A program made the translations under genes and the position numbers. Positions 23,271 through 34,700 of a stretch of DNA of 64,000 bases are shown here, piece by piece. The stretch is taken from contig CM054060.1 of NCBI GenBank assembly GCA_028641055.1, positions 206,174,445 to 206,238,444 of the forward strand. The letters are read 5' to 3'. The notes beneath the pieces are model-generated. The model made no database searches. It was not told the DNA's origin and saw only the letters and a program-made list of their open reading frames with translations. Position 1 is the stretch's first letter. Every line of letters begins with the position of its first letter. Source of the DNA: Alopecurus myosuroides. Lineage: Eukaryota; Streptophyta; Magnoliopsida; Poales; Poaceae.

Positions 23271-24330
23271 TTGATCAGTGAGATTTTACTCCTTTCCTAG
23301 ATTTGATTGCATCTTCATACCTACAGTCCACGAAAAAGCCAAAAATATTTAGTGTTAGATCATCTCGTTCTACAACCAGTCCGGGCCTATCGCATTTTCT
23401 TTTCAGTATTGCATCGTTGAGTTTAGTCTGCATCATCGTGTCAAGTTGCTGGTGTTAGCGTCTAGTTCCTGTATAGTTTCGAGTTCTGATCACATATTGT
23501 CATCGCCGCTGCCGCTTCGACTCGCACGCTTGCATACACCATCCGCCAACAACCATACTTCCGCCGCCATCTACCGATTCACCGCATACACCACCGCCTT
23601 CATACCCTGACGCGCACAGCTTCGTGTCGAATATATATTAGGGTTAGGGCTTTGTGTTCGAGTCCCTTTCTGTTTTGACTTTAGTTCCGAGTCTTCCCAG
23701 TAAATCGAGTTCGTATCTATTCGGGTTTCCTAGGAATCGTAAAAAAAAATTGGAAACCCGTCCGGAAAAATTTCGAGCCTATACTATTTTCAAGTTCCCG
23801 GGAGCGTTTTTGGACACTCTCCATTATAGTGATACTTTTTCGCCCCGAGCGCGTTTTCCAGACCACTGTCCGGAATTTCCAAAATGAATTTTGACACGTG
23901 TTTTCTGTTCATATCTCTGTAATCTTCACTTATACTCAGCTTTTGAGAGCTAGTTCAACATTGCTTATTGTTGCAGCGTCGTGACTTCGTTGGTGTTTTA
24001 GGCTTGCGTCTCTAATACGGTCTAGCCTAGGACCAGCACAAGTACCGTCTTTGAGCGTTTATTCAACGTGCATTCCTGAATTGATTATTGCTAATCTTTG
24101 CTACTAGATTTCAGCGTCCTAAAGCTCCACAAATGTCTACTCTGTGCATTGTGCCTCACCTAGTAATCGCTTTGTCCAATCTTTGGGTGCTGATCTTTGT
24201 GGTTGCCGTGACGCCCTCCTGCTTGGTAAGGAACTTGTAAGAGCTTTCCATATTGCTTGACGGTTTGCGTGATTTGCCACCACATCCTAGTAGTACATAG
24301 GACCATATTGTTTCTTGTGTTCTACTAATC

Positions 24331-25791
24331 ATGGCAGGTGAGGACTTTGACCAGATGACGAAAAAAGAGCTGTATGAGCACTTCGAGAAGATGGTGTCCA
24401 CCAATGCTGAGGACGTCGAGAAGAAGGTGGGAGGTGCCATGGAAAAAATCGATGAATTGGAGGGTTTCTTTAACATCAAATTCGACACCCTCAACACCAC
24501 CTTGGCAGATTTAACTAGCAAGTTTGATCGCTTGCTGGAGGACGTCGAGAAGAAGGTGCGAGGTGCCATGGAAAAAATCGATGAATTGGAGGGTGTCTTC
24601 AACACCAAATTCGACACCCTCAACGTCACCTTGGCATATTTCACTAGCAAGTTTGATCGCTTGCTGGAGGCTGCAAAACCCGTTCGTATACCTGGTCCTA
24701 TTTTGCAGGGCGTCACGCATCCATGGGAACATTGTGTACCTCTACCTCGTGAGGAAGCACATGGATCAACGGCGGGCGTTGTTGTTCATGTTGCCACGGA
24801 CGACACGGAGGACGCGGATAACGGCTATGCGGAGGATGGAGAGTTTCCTGCGCAACCCCCAAGTCGTCCACGTGCACATCCTCACAACTACCGGCCACAA
24901 CCTCAGGTCCGCGATGATGAACATGTAGCTAAACTAAAATTAATTATTCCATAGTTTGAGGGTAGATATAATCCTGATGCATATCTTACATGGGAGTTAG
25001 AAGTAGAACAATGTTTTGCATGTTTAAATTATCTCGAGGAAGACGTGTTTGTGCCGCCACATGTGAATTTACTGGTTTTGCTTAAGTTTGGTGGTCTGAA
25101 TATTGTAGACTTAATGTTGCTGCTATACCTGACAGTTGGGATGCTTTGAAACGTGCTATGCATTCTCGTTTTGTACCTCCTTATTATCAGCACGAAATGC
25201 TACAAAAACTCAGTCGTTTACAACAAGGCAAAAAATCTATAGAAGAATATTATTAAGAATTGCAAACTGGTAAGATTCGTTGTGGTATTGTTGAGGATAA
25301 TGAAGCTATGTTTGCACGATTTTTGGGTGGGTTGAATAAGGAGATTCAAACTATATTAGAATATATGGAGTATAATACTATCACACGTTTATTTCATCTT
25401 GCTTGCAAAGCTGAACATGAAGTGCAGGATCGTCAACCACGAACAATACCTAACTTTTCTTCAGGACGTATTTCATCATGGACACCGCGGTCAATCGATT
25501 CTGCCACTCGTGGAGCTGCACCTTCCACGAGCAAGTTCAGCGCACCACCTTCCTGAGTGCCATGTACTACGCCGCCACCACCTCCCACAGGGTCTTCACG
25601 GAGCACATCTTCGGTGGCATCCATGGTAAAACCAAGAACGTCCAATGTCGTCGCTTTTGGGGTTATGGACACTTTGAGCGTGAGTGCACTACCAAGCGTG
25701 TGATGATCCTGCGTGAAGATGGAGATACATTGGCACTTCTGTCCGCACAAAAAGATGATGATGTAGATTCTGACTTAGAGGTGATGGGCGC
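24331..25791 (+). pseudogene. CRM-like gag, broken, with a 43-residue internal tandem duplication
   Basis: Starts ATG at 24331 (MAGEDFDQMTKKELYE). Residues 27-69 and 70-112 are near-identical 43-residue units (24409-24537 and 24538-24666) rich in Glu/Lys/Leu, probably coiled coil. A TAG ends the first frame at 24952-24954. Gag-core homology continues in other frames through 24960-25556 (EGRYNPDAYLTWE..., then FLGGLNKEIQ). A zinc knuckle near 25645-25690 reads C-x2-F-x4-H-x4-C, so its second Cys is lost. The Tat-like element enters at 25792, after which the gag-protease linker resumes at 38588. Confidence 0.75.
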
Positions 25792-26282
25792 TGTCGAAGT
25801 TCTGACTCCACAAATCCCTCAGGTGACCCTATCGGGTTTCGACTAGGAGAAGTCATGAGCGCTGGTGAAATCGTCGGCTTGACAGGAGGCGAGATTTACC
25901 CAGGTTCGAGGCCCTCGAAGAGGTAAAACCCTTACTCCTGCCTTCTGCTGATCTGTATTGGATGATTAGATCGGTTACAGGTTGCTCGAATCGAGAATAG
26001 ATCTCGAGTTCCGAGGCTTTTTGGTCGTGCGGTATTACTTGGTCCTCTCCTTGGGGGCTCTCCTGGCCTTATATAGATGGCCAGGTCTCGAGTTCTACCC
26101 GGAGAGGACTCAAACCCTAGTCGGGTCGGTTACAAATTCCCTAACTTAACCCGCAAGTTGATGCGGGTGGGCTTCACATGGGCCTTCTAGAGTATGCCAA
26201 GGGCGCTTCCTTTTGGGCCTTGACCAGAAGGCCTGAGAGGGGGTGTCCTTACTCTTAGGGTCCAGGATCCATGCCTTCGTCA
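25792..26282 (-). repeat. Tat-like 3' LTR (491 bp)
   Basis: Near-identical to 38097-38587. It is followed on its right (upstream on the minus strand) by the polypurine tract. Confidence 0.92.
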
Positions 26283-26294
26283 GTAGCCCCCGAG
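26283..26294 (-). promoter_or_regulatory. Tat-like polypurine tract
   Basis: CTCGGGGGCTAC on the minus strand immediately before the 3' LTR. Four more copies of this motif lie farther inside (29260, 29374, 30550, 31550). Confidence 0.8.
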
Positions 26295-26842
26295 CGCGTG
26301 CTTGACTGGGGCTTTTCCAGTCGAGTAGGCGGTCATACTCTTCTTATTTTCATGGAAGATTGCCCTGACAGTCATTGTTTTTCAAAAGGGTGTGTTCCCT
26401 GTTTCATGGGTCATCATGCTCGAGTATCGAGCAATATAAGCGCCTGCTTTACGGCTTTTTTCGCAGAAGGATGTGGCACAGTAGCTTGGCTCTCCCGAGA
26501 GATCGGGGCCAATTAATTGCGACTAGGGCAAAAACATTCCTGGCCTACTCAGATTTGAGACCTCCGACTCGAACCCGATAAGGTGATTGTTGCGACTGGG
26601 CCGTTGTGGACTTACCGAATCGAACTTAACCTATGGGGGTACCCGGCGTGTCCGCTAGGATTTTTCTTCGTGTTGTTGACACGGGATTATACCGGAGGAC
26701 GCAGCTATCGAGTGCGATTCCAGGCCCAAAAGAGAGATCTTTTCGGGTCTTACCTTCATATTCGAAGAATACGGCATCCGGATGTGCCTAGTCGGCTGAA
26801 CAATCCAGGTTCTTATGATGTAAGATTACCATGTGTAGGAGA

Positions 26843-27111
26843 GGTAGGTTTTTCCTACCCGATTAAATTTTATGAGTTCCATACGAAAGAAATTTCGTGT
26901 TGGAAGAAAAACTAAACCCATATGAAAGAGTTTTCATGTTCGGGATGCTGTGCCCATACGAAAGAGTTTTCGTGCATAGGGTATTTTCCTCTCTGCTCGA
27001 AGAGGTCTTGCTTTATGAACTGTTCATGGAAAAGTTGCTTTTATCCGAAGGAATTGATATTCATGCGAAGATAATTTCGCGTTTGAACTTCCAGTCGAAA
27101 AGATTTTGGTC
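26843..27111. repeat. Array of short hairpins
   Basis: Seven short inverted repeats in 270 bases: 26843-26859 (GGTAGG/CCTACC), 26880-26899, 26919-26938 and 26955-26974 (CATACGAAAGAGTTTTCGTG type), 27015-27027 (ATGAAC/GTTCAT), 27062-27081 and a weaker 27092-27111. Four share the CGAAA...TTTCG core. It lies between the 3' LTR and the promoter of the antisense gene. Function unknown. Confidence 0.65.
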
Positions 27112-27389
27112 TTGAATGACGAATGCCATGACGTCATGGCGCACTCCTCTTCTCCCGATGGGACGTGACGGAGTGGCAGCAGATGGTGGCCCACCTTGTC
27201 AGCTTTTTGACCGGGAAACGAGACGTCGTTCCCGGTTTTTACGCGAGACGCGCAGTAAATGCGCACGATCTTCTGTTAAGATCGTGGCACGAAACAGCAC
27301 TGGGCCGCCGCTTCGTTTCATCCTCACGCGTGGCGGCCGCGATGGGCGCCACGTAGCGCATCGTACGGCTGAAATCGCTTCGCCCCGCG

Positions 27390-27397
27390 TATAAATA
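27390..27397 (+). promoter_or_regulatory. TATA box of the antisense gene
   Basis: TATAAATA in a GC-rich setting, followed by a CT-rich stretch (27420-27480) suited to a transcription start and 5' UTR, and by an ATG at 27499. Confidence 0.65.
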
Positions 27398-29228
27398 CGG
27401 GTGTTAGCGCTGCGGTAAAACTTTCCCAGCTCTCTGTCTTCATCTTCTTCCTCGCGCCCATCTTCGTCTTCCTCGCGCTCGAGCTCTTGCTGCGAACAAT
27501 GGCTGGCGGAAAGAGACGCGGTGCTGCCGGTTCCGCATCCGGTGAACCTTCCGCGCAACCTGCGCCCCGCGCCGGCGACTGGCGGTCTCCCAACACCACC
27601 GCAAAAAGCATCAAGGAGATGGAGCGGGAGGGGTTGCTGCCGGCGGAGACGGAGAAGCGCGTCCGCCTCGGGAAAAAGGAAGAGGTACCCAATCCTCAAT
27701 CGAACGAGCGCGTGGTCTTTGTGGACCACGTGACTCGGGGCCTTTCTTTTCCCCTTCATCCCTTCTTCCTCGGGTTGCTGTGTGTCTATGGCATACAGCT
27801 TCACGATCTCCCCCCGAACGCGGTGCAGCACATTACGTGCTTCATCGTGTTCTGCGAATGCTATCTCGGCATTCGCCCACACTGGACGCTGTGGAAGGCG
27901 CTCTTCAAGGTCCGGATCTTCCGCGAGAAGTCGCGGGTGGAGTCCGAGCTTGGCGAACCGCTACGCACCGGCGGCTTCGGGATCCAAGCTCGACAAGAAG
28001 GCAGCTACTTCAACATGCATTTCGTCGACTCCGCCCAAAGCTGGCGGAAAAGGTGGTTCTACGTCGTCGACAACAGCTCGGGTGGGATTGTAGAGTTCCA
28101 CCCGTTCGCTGTTTTGACCAGGCGAAAGTCTTGGGGGCACAAGATGTCAGCCGAAGAGACCCAGACTGTTGCGCCTTTACTCGCAAGGGTAGCTGCTCTT
28201 CGGGATCAGACCGCGGGAGTTGTGCTCAACGGGATGCATCTGGCGAGCATCTTTTTGAAGCGTAGGATCCAGCCACTCCAACAAAGGCCCTCCGCCATGT
28301 GGGAGTATCAGGGCTCAGAGGATCCCAGTCGGGTAAGCCGCGAGGAACTTTCGAATGTAGAATTCGAGAAGAAAATCGCGGGTATCACCCGACTGAAGGT
28401 GGGAGAGAAATTCCCCGATTGCTCCGTTGAAGCCTTCGCCACCTCAAATCCTCCCCCAGCCGAGGTTAATTTCTTTCTCTTTTTTCGTCTTTATGTTGTT
28501 CCTTTTTCTCGTTCAGAATCCTAGTCGATAAGATTTTCCTCGTCTTCTTCTTGCATTTGCAGAGCCTAGCCATGGCGGACTGCTACCCGCCAACCACGGG
28601 GGAAGCCGCTTCAGAGCAAGTGTCGAGCCATCAAGACGGCGCGATTGACACCAGCGTCGCCAATGCCTCTTCGAGTTCAGAACACGATTCTTCGGATGAC
28701 GTTGCGGACTCGAATGGCGCTCCGACGAAAAGTCGTCGGGTAGATGAGGACGAAGCTACTTCCAAGGACAAATCCTTGGAAGCATCGCCCAGTCAAGCTC
28801 CTATCCATGCGACTCCACTCCGCTCCCTTGCTACTTCGCCTTCGTTCCCAGTGATGACGCCCGCTTGGAACGCGGACTTGCTGGATGACGAGTAAGTGTT
28901 CTTTCCTTAATCTTGGTCGATCATTTTCTGTGCTTCAATATCGATTGTTTCTATCTTTCGGTGCAGTCTGCAGACGATCAGTCCTCGCAGGTACGCCGCT
29001 GCCGTTCCTCCCGAGAAGAGGAATAAGGGCAAGGATGCGGGTGAAACTCCCACCGCGGGCACCGTCCAAAACTCTCCCAGAGCGGCTCCTGAAGCTGCGA
29101 CTGTGGAGCGTGGAGCCCCCAGCTTTGCTGTCAGGACTTCAGCTTCTAAGGAAGTGACGGACAGCTCCGCGGATCCGCTCTTTCGCGCTTCTGGCCAGGT
29201 AAACGTCATCTTATGTCTTCAAATTTTC

Positions 29229-29285
29229 TATCGGGTGCACGACAGTGCTCCCGATGGGAGTAGCCCCCGAGACTGTAGTCGATTG
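29229..29285 (+). repeat. 57-bp direct repeat in intron 3 of the antisense gene, copy 1
   Basis: TATCGGGTGCAC...GTAGTCGATTG recurs at 29343-29399 with two mismatches. Both contain a GTAGCCCCCGAG motif, the complement of the polypurine tract. Confidence 0.85.
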
Positions 29286-29342
29286 CAAGCGATCGGCTAC
29301 AGGCTCTGAATCTAGTTCCTTTCTTCTTTATCTCTGTGTTTT

Positions 29343-29399
29343 TATCGGGTGCACGGCAGTGCTCCCGATGGGAGTAGCCCCCGAGGCTGTAGTCGATTG
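29343..29399 (+). repeat. 57-bp direct repeat in intron 3, copy 2
   Basis: Second copy, 114 bases after the first. Related shorter pieces are at about 30539-30561 and 31545-31561. Confidence 0.85.
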
Positions 29400-30632
29400 A
29401 ATATAATCGGGTACAGACTCAAATTTAATCCATTTAACTCTTCCGTCTTCGTGCTTTTGCAGACGCTCGTTGATTCTCTTGCGGCGATTGGTCGCCGCGT
29501 CGTTCTCGCTGAATCGGATTGCGAGTCCCTTCGAACGGACCGTAGCCGACTTCAAATTGAAAACGACCTCCTCAAGGGTAAGTTCTATTATCTCTTTGTC
29601 TTCACTGTCCTGTGAATTCTTGATTTCTGATAAGCATCCTTTCGCAGCTCAACTTGAATTTTCGGAATCCGAAAGGGTCAAACTTTCTGAGCAGGTAACT
29701 GCTCGGGAGGTTGACCTGACGGCCATTCGACAAGAGCTGGAGGTTTCCCGCACACAATCAGAAGATTTTAATCGACAGCTTGCGGATGCGCGGAAGGCCC
29801 TGAAGGAGCAAGTTGAAGCTGGCAGTAAAGCCGATAATAATATTGTCGAGTTCCTCCGTCCCCTCGCGGAACGTTTTGCGGGTAAGTGCATTTTGCGACT
29901 TCTGATATTTTATTCCGCTGAACTTTGCTAAGTTCGGTCTTCTTTGTTCACAGGTCTTCTGGACGTCCCTCTAGAGATCCCTGGACTCCAACGGGTGGAC
30001 GTGCTAACCGACACACTTGCACAACTCAAGAGACATTCCGATTGAATTCTCTCTCTGATTAACGATGCCTCCCAGGCATTGGTGCAAGTGCATGGTCGCA
30101 TCGTTGCCAGCGGCACTCCTACGCCTGCGCTAGATGATCTGCTGAAGGCTTTTTTGGAAGGCGGTCTTCTGGATGCCTTTGCAGTCGCTCAATCAGAGGC
30201 TGGCGCGAAGACTGCGATCCAATTTGCTCTGGCGCACGGAGTCGAAGGGTTGGAGGAGGCTTACTCGTCCATTCCAGTCGATCCTTCCACGGGCAAAAAG
30301 GTACGGCTCTCTCGTTTTGGCGAGCAAGCCGCCATTCTTGCTCGGAAGCTTTCTGAGATTTTTGCTCGGAAGAAGGGAGGGTCGACTGCCGCTAGTGGGA
30401 GCACCAATGTAGCCTCGTAGTTTTTTTTATTTCCTTCCTTGAATGTAATGAACCTTGGGATGTATTCCCGTACCTTTGTTGTCCTTGATCGAAGCATTTA
30501 TCCTTTGGAATTTTTATTCTTTTTGTTTGTGCCTTGTCTCCCGATGGGAGTAGCCCCCAAGCGTTTTTAGTCAGATGTGCGACTAGAAACAACTCGAGTA
30601 GGGCATCTCACTTCTTTCCTTGTACTTCTTCC

Positions 30633-31444
30633 AGGCTACTGTGTTTGCCGCGGAAACTTCTGGTGGACGTGGTAATCCAGTAAATCCACTTGTGGCCGCC
30701 GTGGGCACTTTTGCTGGCCTCCGTGATAAGGTTCAGGAGGGTGAGCGTAGGCTGAAAGCTCTGCGCGGGGTGGCTGATGTGGCAATATCCAAACAGAAAT
30801 TGGCGGCTGAGCGCGAACAATTTCTGATGGACGAACTGTCTTCAGTCGCGAGGGAGTTGCTATGTAAGTGGTGCAGCCCCCGTGCATTTTTCTTCCTTTT
30901 TATTCTTCAGCTGACTAAGTGCGTCTGCTCTTCAGTTGTTAGACCGGATGTCAGGGAGGAAAAACAGTGGGTGGAAAACCACATTCACCAAGAAGCTAAC
31001 AGCCCGAAACCTCATGCGAATAACTTCTGGTCTGATCGCAGTCGAGGGTTTGTGATGGCCACCTTGAAATTCCGAGTTCTGCAGGCGAGAATTCTCGTGG
31101 GTTCTTTTCACGAGGTCTTGATTGCGATGAATGCAGCTTTTTATCCACTCGAAAGGGGTCCCGAAGACTGGAGCTATCTACTCAGGTTGTTTAGTCGGGA
31201 AGGGGAGATTCGCGCGTGCGTACGCAACCAGATGACGTGCGGCGCGGTTGTGGCTCTCTCTTTTGTCCGAATATGGCATTCTGAGATAGATTTGAACTCC
31301 GTAGCTCGGCGCCCAGATTATGCAATCGAGGATATCACACCGTTTTATGATGCTGTACGCCCTGCAGCCGAGAAGATTATTCGAATGACCTCTGAAGAGG
31401 TAGATAGGGTCTTAGCGACTGAGAATGCTCAGCGTTTTGACTGA
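30633..31444 (+). CDS. Second antisense reading frame, possibly 3' exons of the same gene
   Basis: After a CTTCTTCCAG acceptor-like site an open frame runs to TGA at 31442-31444. It encodes a coiled-coil part (GLRDKVQEGERRLKALRG, then KLAAEREQFLMDELSSVA) and a roughly 160-residue globular-looking part with WRxx-type and Trp/Arg-rich motifs. A possible 72-nt intron (30864-30935, GTAAGT...TTCAG) keeps the frame whether or not it is removed. No family match is recognised. It could be a separate gene or downstream exons of the preceding one. It converges with pol, whose stop lies 283 bases farther right. Confidence 0.5.
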
Positions 31445-31726
31445 TTGTCGGATGTGAATATCCTGTAAACTGTTTATAGTTTGTAAAAATTGTTGTAAGG
31501 TGTGTAACCTTGTATTTGATGTTGTTTCTTTGTGATGCATAGTTGTAAGGTAGCCCCCGTGTGTTTTAGGGGGTGTATACCTGTAACTTGTAGCATGTAA
31601 AGAATGAAAAGCTTCGAGTGAATACGATGAAGGAATCGCGTCTTTATTGCAATGACTGAGAAGCCATGTATTCGAACTACAGGACTGGCTAGTATAGCCT
31701 TATTTTTGTTGTGATAACAAATAAAC

Positions 31727-34700
31727 CTAAGGATAAAATTTGCGGAGGTGTGCGATATTCCACGGGTTGGAGTAAACCCCTCCGGTCGTTGGATTCTTTA
31801 GCCTGTAGGCTCCGCCTGGGATGACTTCATGTATGATGAAGGGTCCTTCCCAGGGTGGCTCGAGCTTGTGTCCTTCCTTCTGTTTGAGCCGTAGCACCAG
31901 ATCCCCAACCGCGAATGCTCTGTGGCGTATGCGGCGACTGTGATAGTTGCGCAAGGATTGCTGATACACCGCGGATCTTGCGAGTGCGATGTCGCGCATT
32001 TCGTCGAGTGCATCCATATCTTCTGCGAGCGCCTTGTTGGCAGTTTCTTCGCTGTAGGCTACAACTCGTGGGGCGCTGAATCGAATGTCCTCGGGAAGGA
32101 CTGCTTCTGCCCCGTATACCATGAAGAATGGCGTGTACTTCGTTGATCGATTAGGAGTTGTGCGCAGGATCCAAAGTACGGAGGGTAACTCTTCCGCCCA
32201 ATTTCCTGCGGCGGGGTGTAGACGATCGAGTAGTCGCTTCTTGATGCCCATCGACACTAAGCCATTGGATCTTTCGACTTGTCCGTTCGTTTGCGGGTGA
32301 GCGACTGAGGCAAATTTGAAATTGATGCCTTTTTCCTCGCAGAATTGTTGTGTCTCCTTTGCTGTGAAATTTGTACCGTTATCTGTAATGATGTCGTGTG
32401 GCACCCCAAATCGACATACAATGGAGTCGAGAAACTTGACGGCGCGTTGGGCGCTTGCTGAGGTCACTGGCATAGCCTCAATCCATTTGGTGAACTTGTC
32501 GACCGCGACCAGCAAGTGTGTGTATCCACCTGGCGTGGACTTGCGTAATGGCCCAACCATAACTAGCCCCCATTGTGCAAAGGGCCAGGCTATTGGTATC
32601 ATGTGTAGTTCCGTAGCAGGGGCGTGTGGCCTTGGTGCGAATCGCTGGCAAGCGTCGCATCGTTCGACCAGGCTTTTTGCATCGTTGGCTGCTGTTAGCC
32701 AGTAAAATCCTGCTCGGAAAGCTTTTCCCATTATTGTTTTCCAGCTAGCATGATGTCCGCAGTCTCCTTGGTGTATGTCCTGGAGCAATTCCTTGCCGTC
32801 TTCGGGTGCGATACAACGCTGGAGTATTCCCGAGATACTTTGCTTGTATAATTCTCCGTTGACTACTCGAAAGGATTTGCTACGCCTAATTATCTGTCGA
32901 GCCTCACGTGGGTTGGCCAGGAGCTGTCTGTGGAGCAGGTAGTCGAGATATTTCTGCGTCCAGACTGGCTCGACCATGAAAATCTGTCGTGATATATTGT
33001 GAATAAGCTCGATAAGCGCGACCTGCGGGCTGACCTCTGTTTCTGGCGCTGCTGCAGCTTTCTTCACTTTGACTGATCGCTTGATCATCCGTTCGAAGTA
33101 TATTCCTGGCGGTATAGGTGTATTGGTGGAACCCATGTTTGCCAGTCTATCTGCTTCTTCGTTGCTAGATCTTGCAATGTGTTTCAGCTCGCAGCCTTTA
33201 AAGCTTCCTACGAGTAGGTTGTACATGTCGCGATATGCGACCATGTTTTCAGCGATGGCGTCGCATTCTTTCATCGTCTGCTGCACGATGAGATTGGAAT
33301 CACCGTAGATCATTAATCGGGTAGCTCCACAGGCGATTGCCATCTTCATTCCGTGCAACAGGGCTTCATATTCCGCGTCGTTGTTTGAGGCTGGATCGTC
33401 TGGTGGAAAATCCAGTCGCAAGACGTATTGTAGCTTGTCTCCCCGAGGCGAGATAAGGATGATTCCGGCTCCTGCTCCTTCGTTTCTCTTGGATCCGTCG
33501 AAGTACATTATCCAATTGCTCGTGTACTCGGGTGGTCCGGGCGTTTGTAGCTCTGTCCATTCGCTGAGGAATTCCACGAGTACTTGAGATTTGACTGCTT
33601 TTCGCTCTGTATAGGTGATGTCCCAGGCGCCCAGCTCGATGCTCCATTTTGCTATTCTTCCGGATGCCATAGGGTTGTTCATGATTGTCCCGAGTGACGC
33701 ATCATTAACCACTGTGATGGTATGTTCCTGGAAATAATGTTTGAGCTTTCGGGCTGTGAGAACGACTCCATACGCCAGCTTCTGATAATGAGGGTATCGT
33801 TGCTTGCATGGTGAGAGCACCTCGCTGATGTAATATATTGGTCGTTGGACTCCGTATGCTTTGCCGTCTTCGGGTCTTTCGACCACGATTGCTGTGCTGA
33901 TGACCTGGTTTGTAGCGGCTAAGTATAGTAGGAGCGGCTCCCTTTGTTGCGGTGTTGCAAGGACGCGCCTGCTTTGCAGCGATCGCTTCAGGTCTGCGAA
34001 CGCTTGTTTGGCTTCGGGTGTCCACTCGAATTTGTCCGTCTTCTTTAGTAATTTGTAGAAGGGTAACGCTTGCTCTCCCAATCGTGCGATGAACCTGCTT
34101 AGGGCGGCTAGTCGTCCTGCGAGCTGCTGGACTCCGCGTAGATTTGTGGGCTCCTTCATTGTCAGGATGGCTTGTATTTTTTCCGGGTTGGCTTCAATGC
34201 CTCTGGCGGATACCAGGTACCCGAGGAGTTTTCCTGCAGGGACGCCGAAAACGCATTTGGTCGGGTTGAGTTTGATCCGATATGCATTAAGGGCGTCGAA
34301 CGTTTCTCTGATGTCCTCGAGGAGTGTGTCCTCTACTCGAGTTTTGATGACGATGTCGTCGACGTACACTTGTACGTTTTTGCCAATGAGATTGGCGAGA
34401 CATCTTTGCATGCAGCGCTGATATGTTGCGCCTGCGTTCTTCAGCCCGAAGGGCATTGTCGTGTAGCAGTAGACACCGTGGGGTGTGATGAATGCCGTCT
34501 TCTCTTCGTCTTCCTTTTTCATTCGGATCTGATTGTATCCCGAATAGGCATCCAGGATGGAGAGGCGTTGGCAGCCTGCCGTAGAGTCCACGATCTGGTC
34601 GATTCGTGGTAGAGGAAAATTGTCCTTGGGGCAGTGCTTATTCAACGATGTGTAGTCGATGCACACCCGAAGGATGTCCGTGTTCTTCTTGGGGACCAGC

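Larger units (their letters stand above)
27499..30420 (+). pseudogene. Multi-exon antisense gene in the Tat-like element (Transposase_28/'gypsy type transposon' domain)
   Basis: Six exons can be read with GT-AG introns and continuous phase: 27499-28464, 28563-28891, 28967-29198, 29463-29577, 29648-29881, 29954-30420. Exon 1 encodes an Arg/Ala-rich start and a domain like the plant 'putative gypsy type transposon' family (HPFFLGLLCVYGIQLHDLPPN, then a WRKRWFYV motif). Exon 2 is Ser/Asp-rich. Exons 4-5 give a long Glu/Arg/Leu coiled coil. Exon 6 ends at TAG 30418-30420. One in-frame TGA (30043-30045) breaks exon 6 in this copy. An antisense gene in this position is known from Tat elements such as Grande; its function is unknown. 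I am fairly sure of the exon model but have no transcript evidence. Confidence 0.72.
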
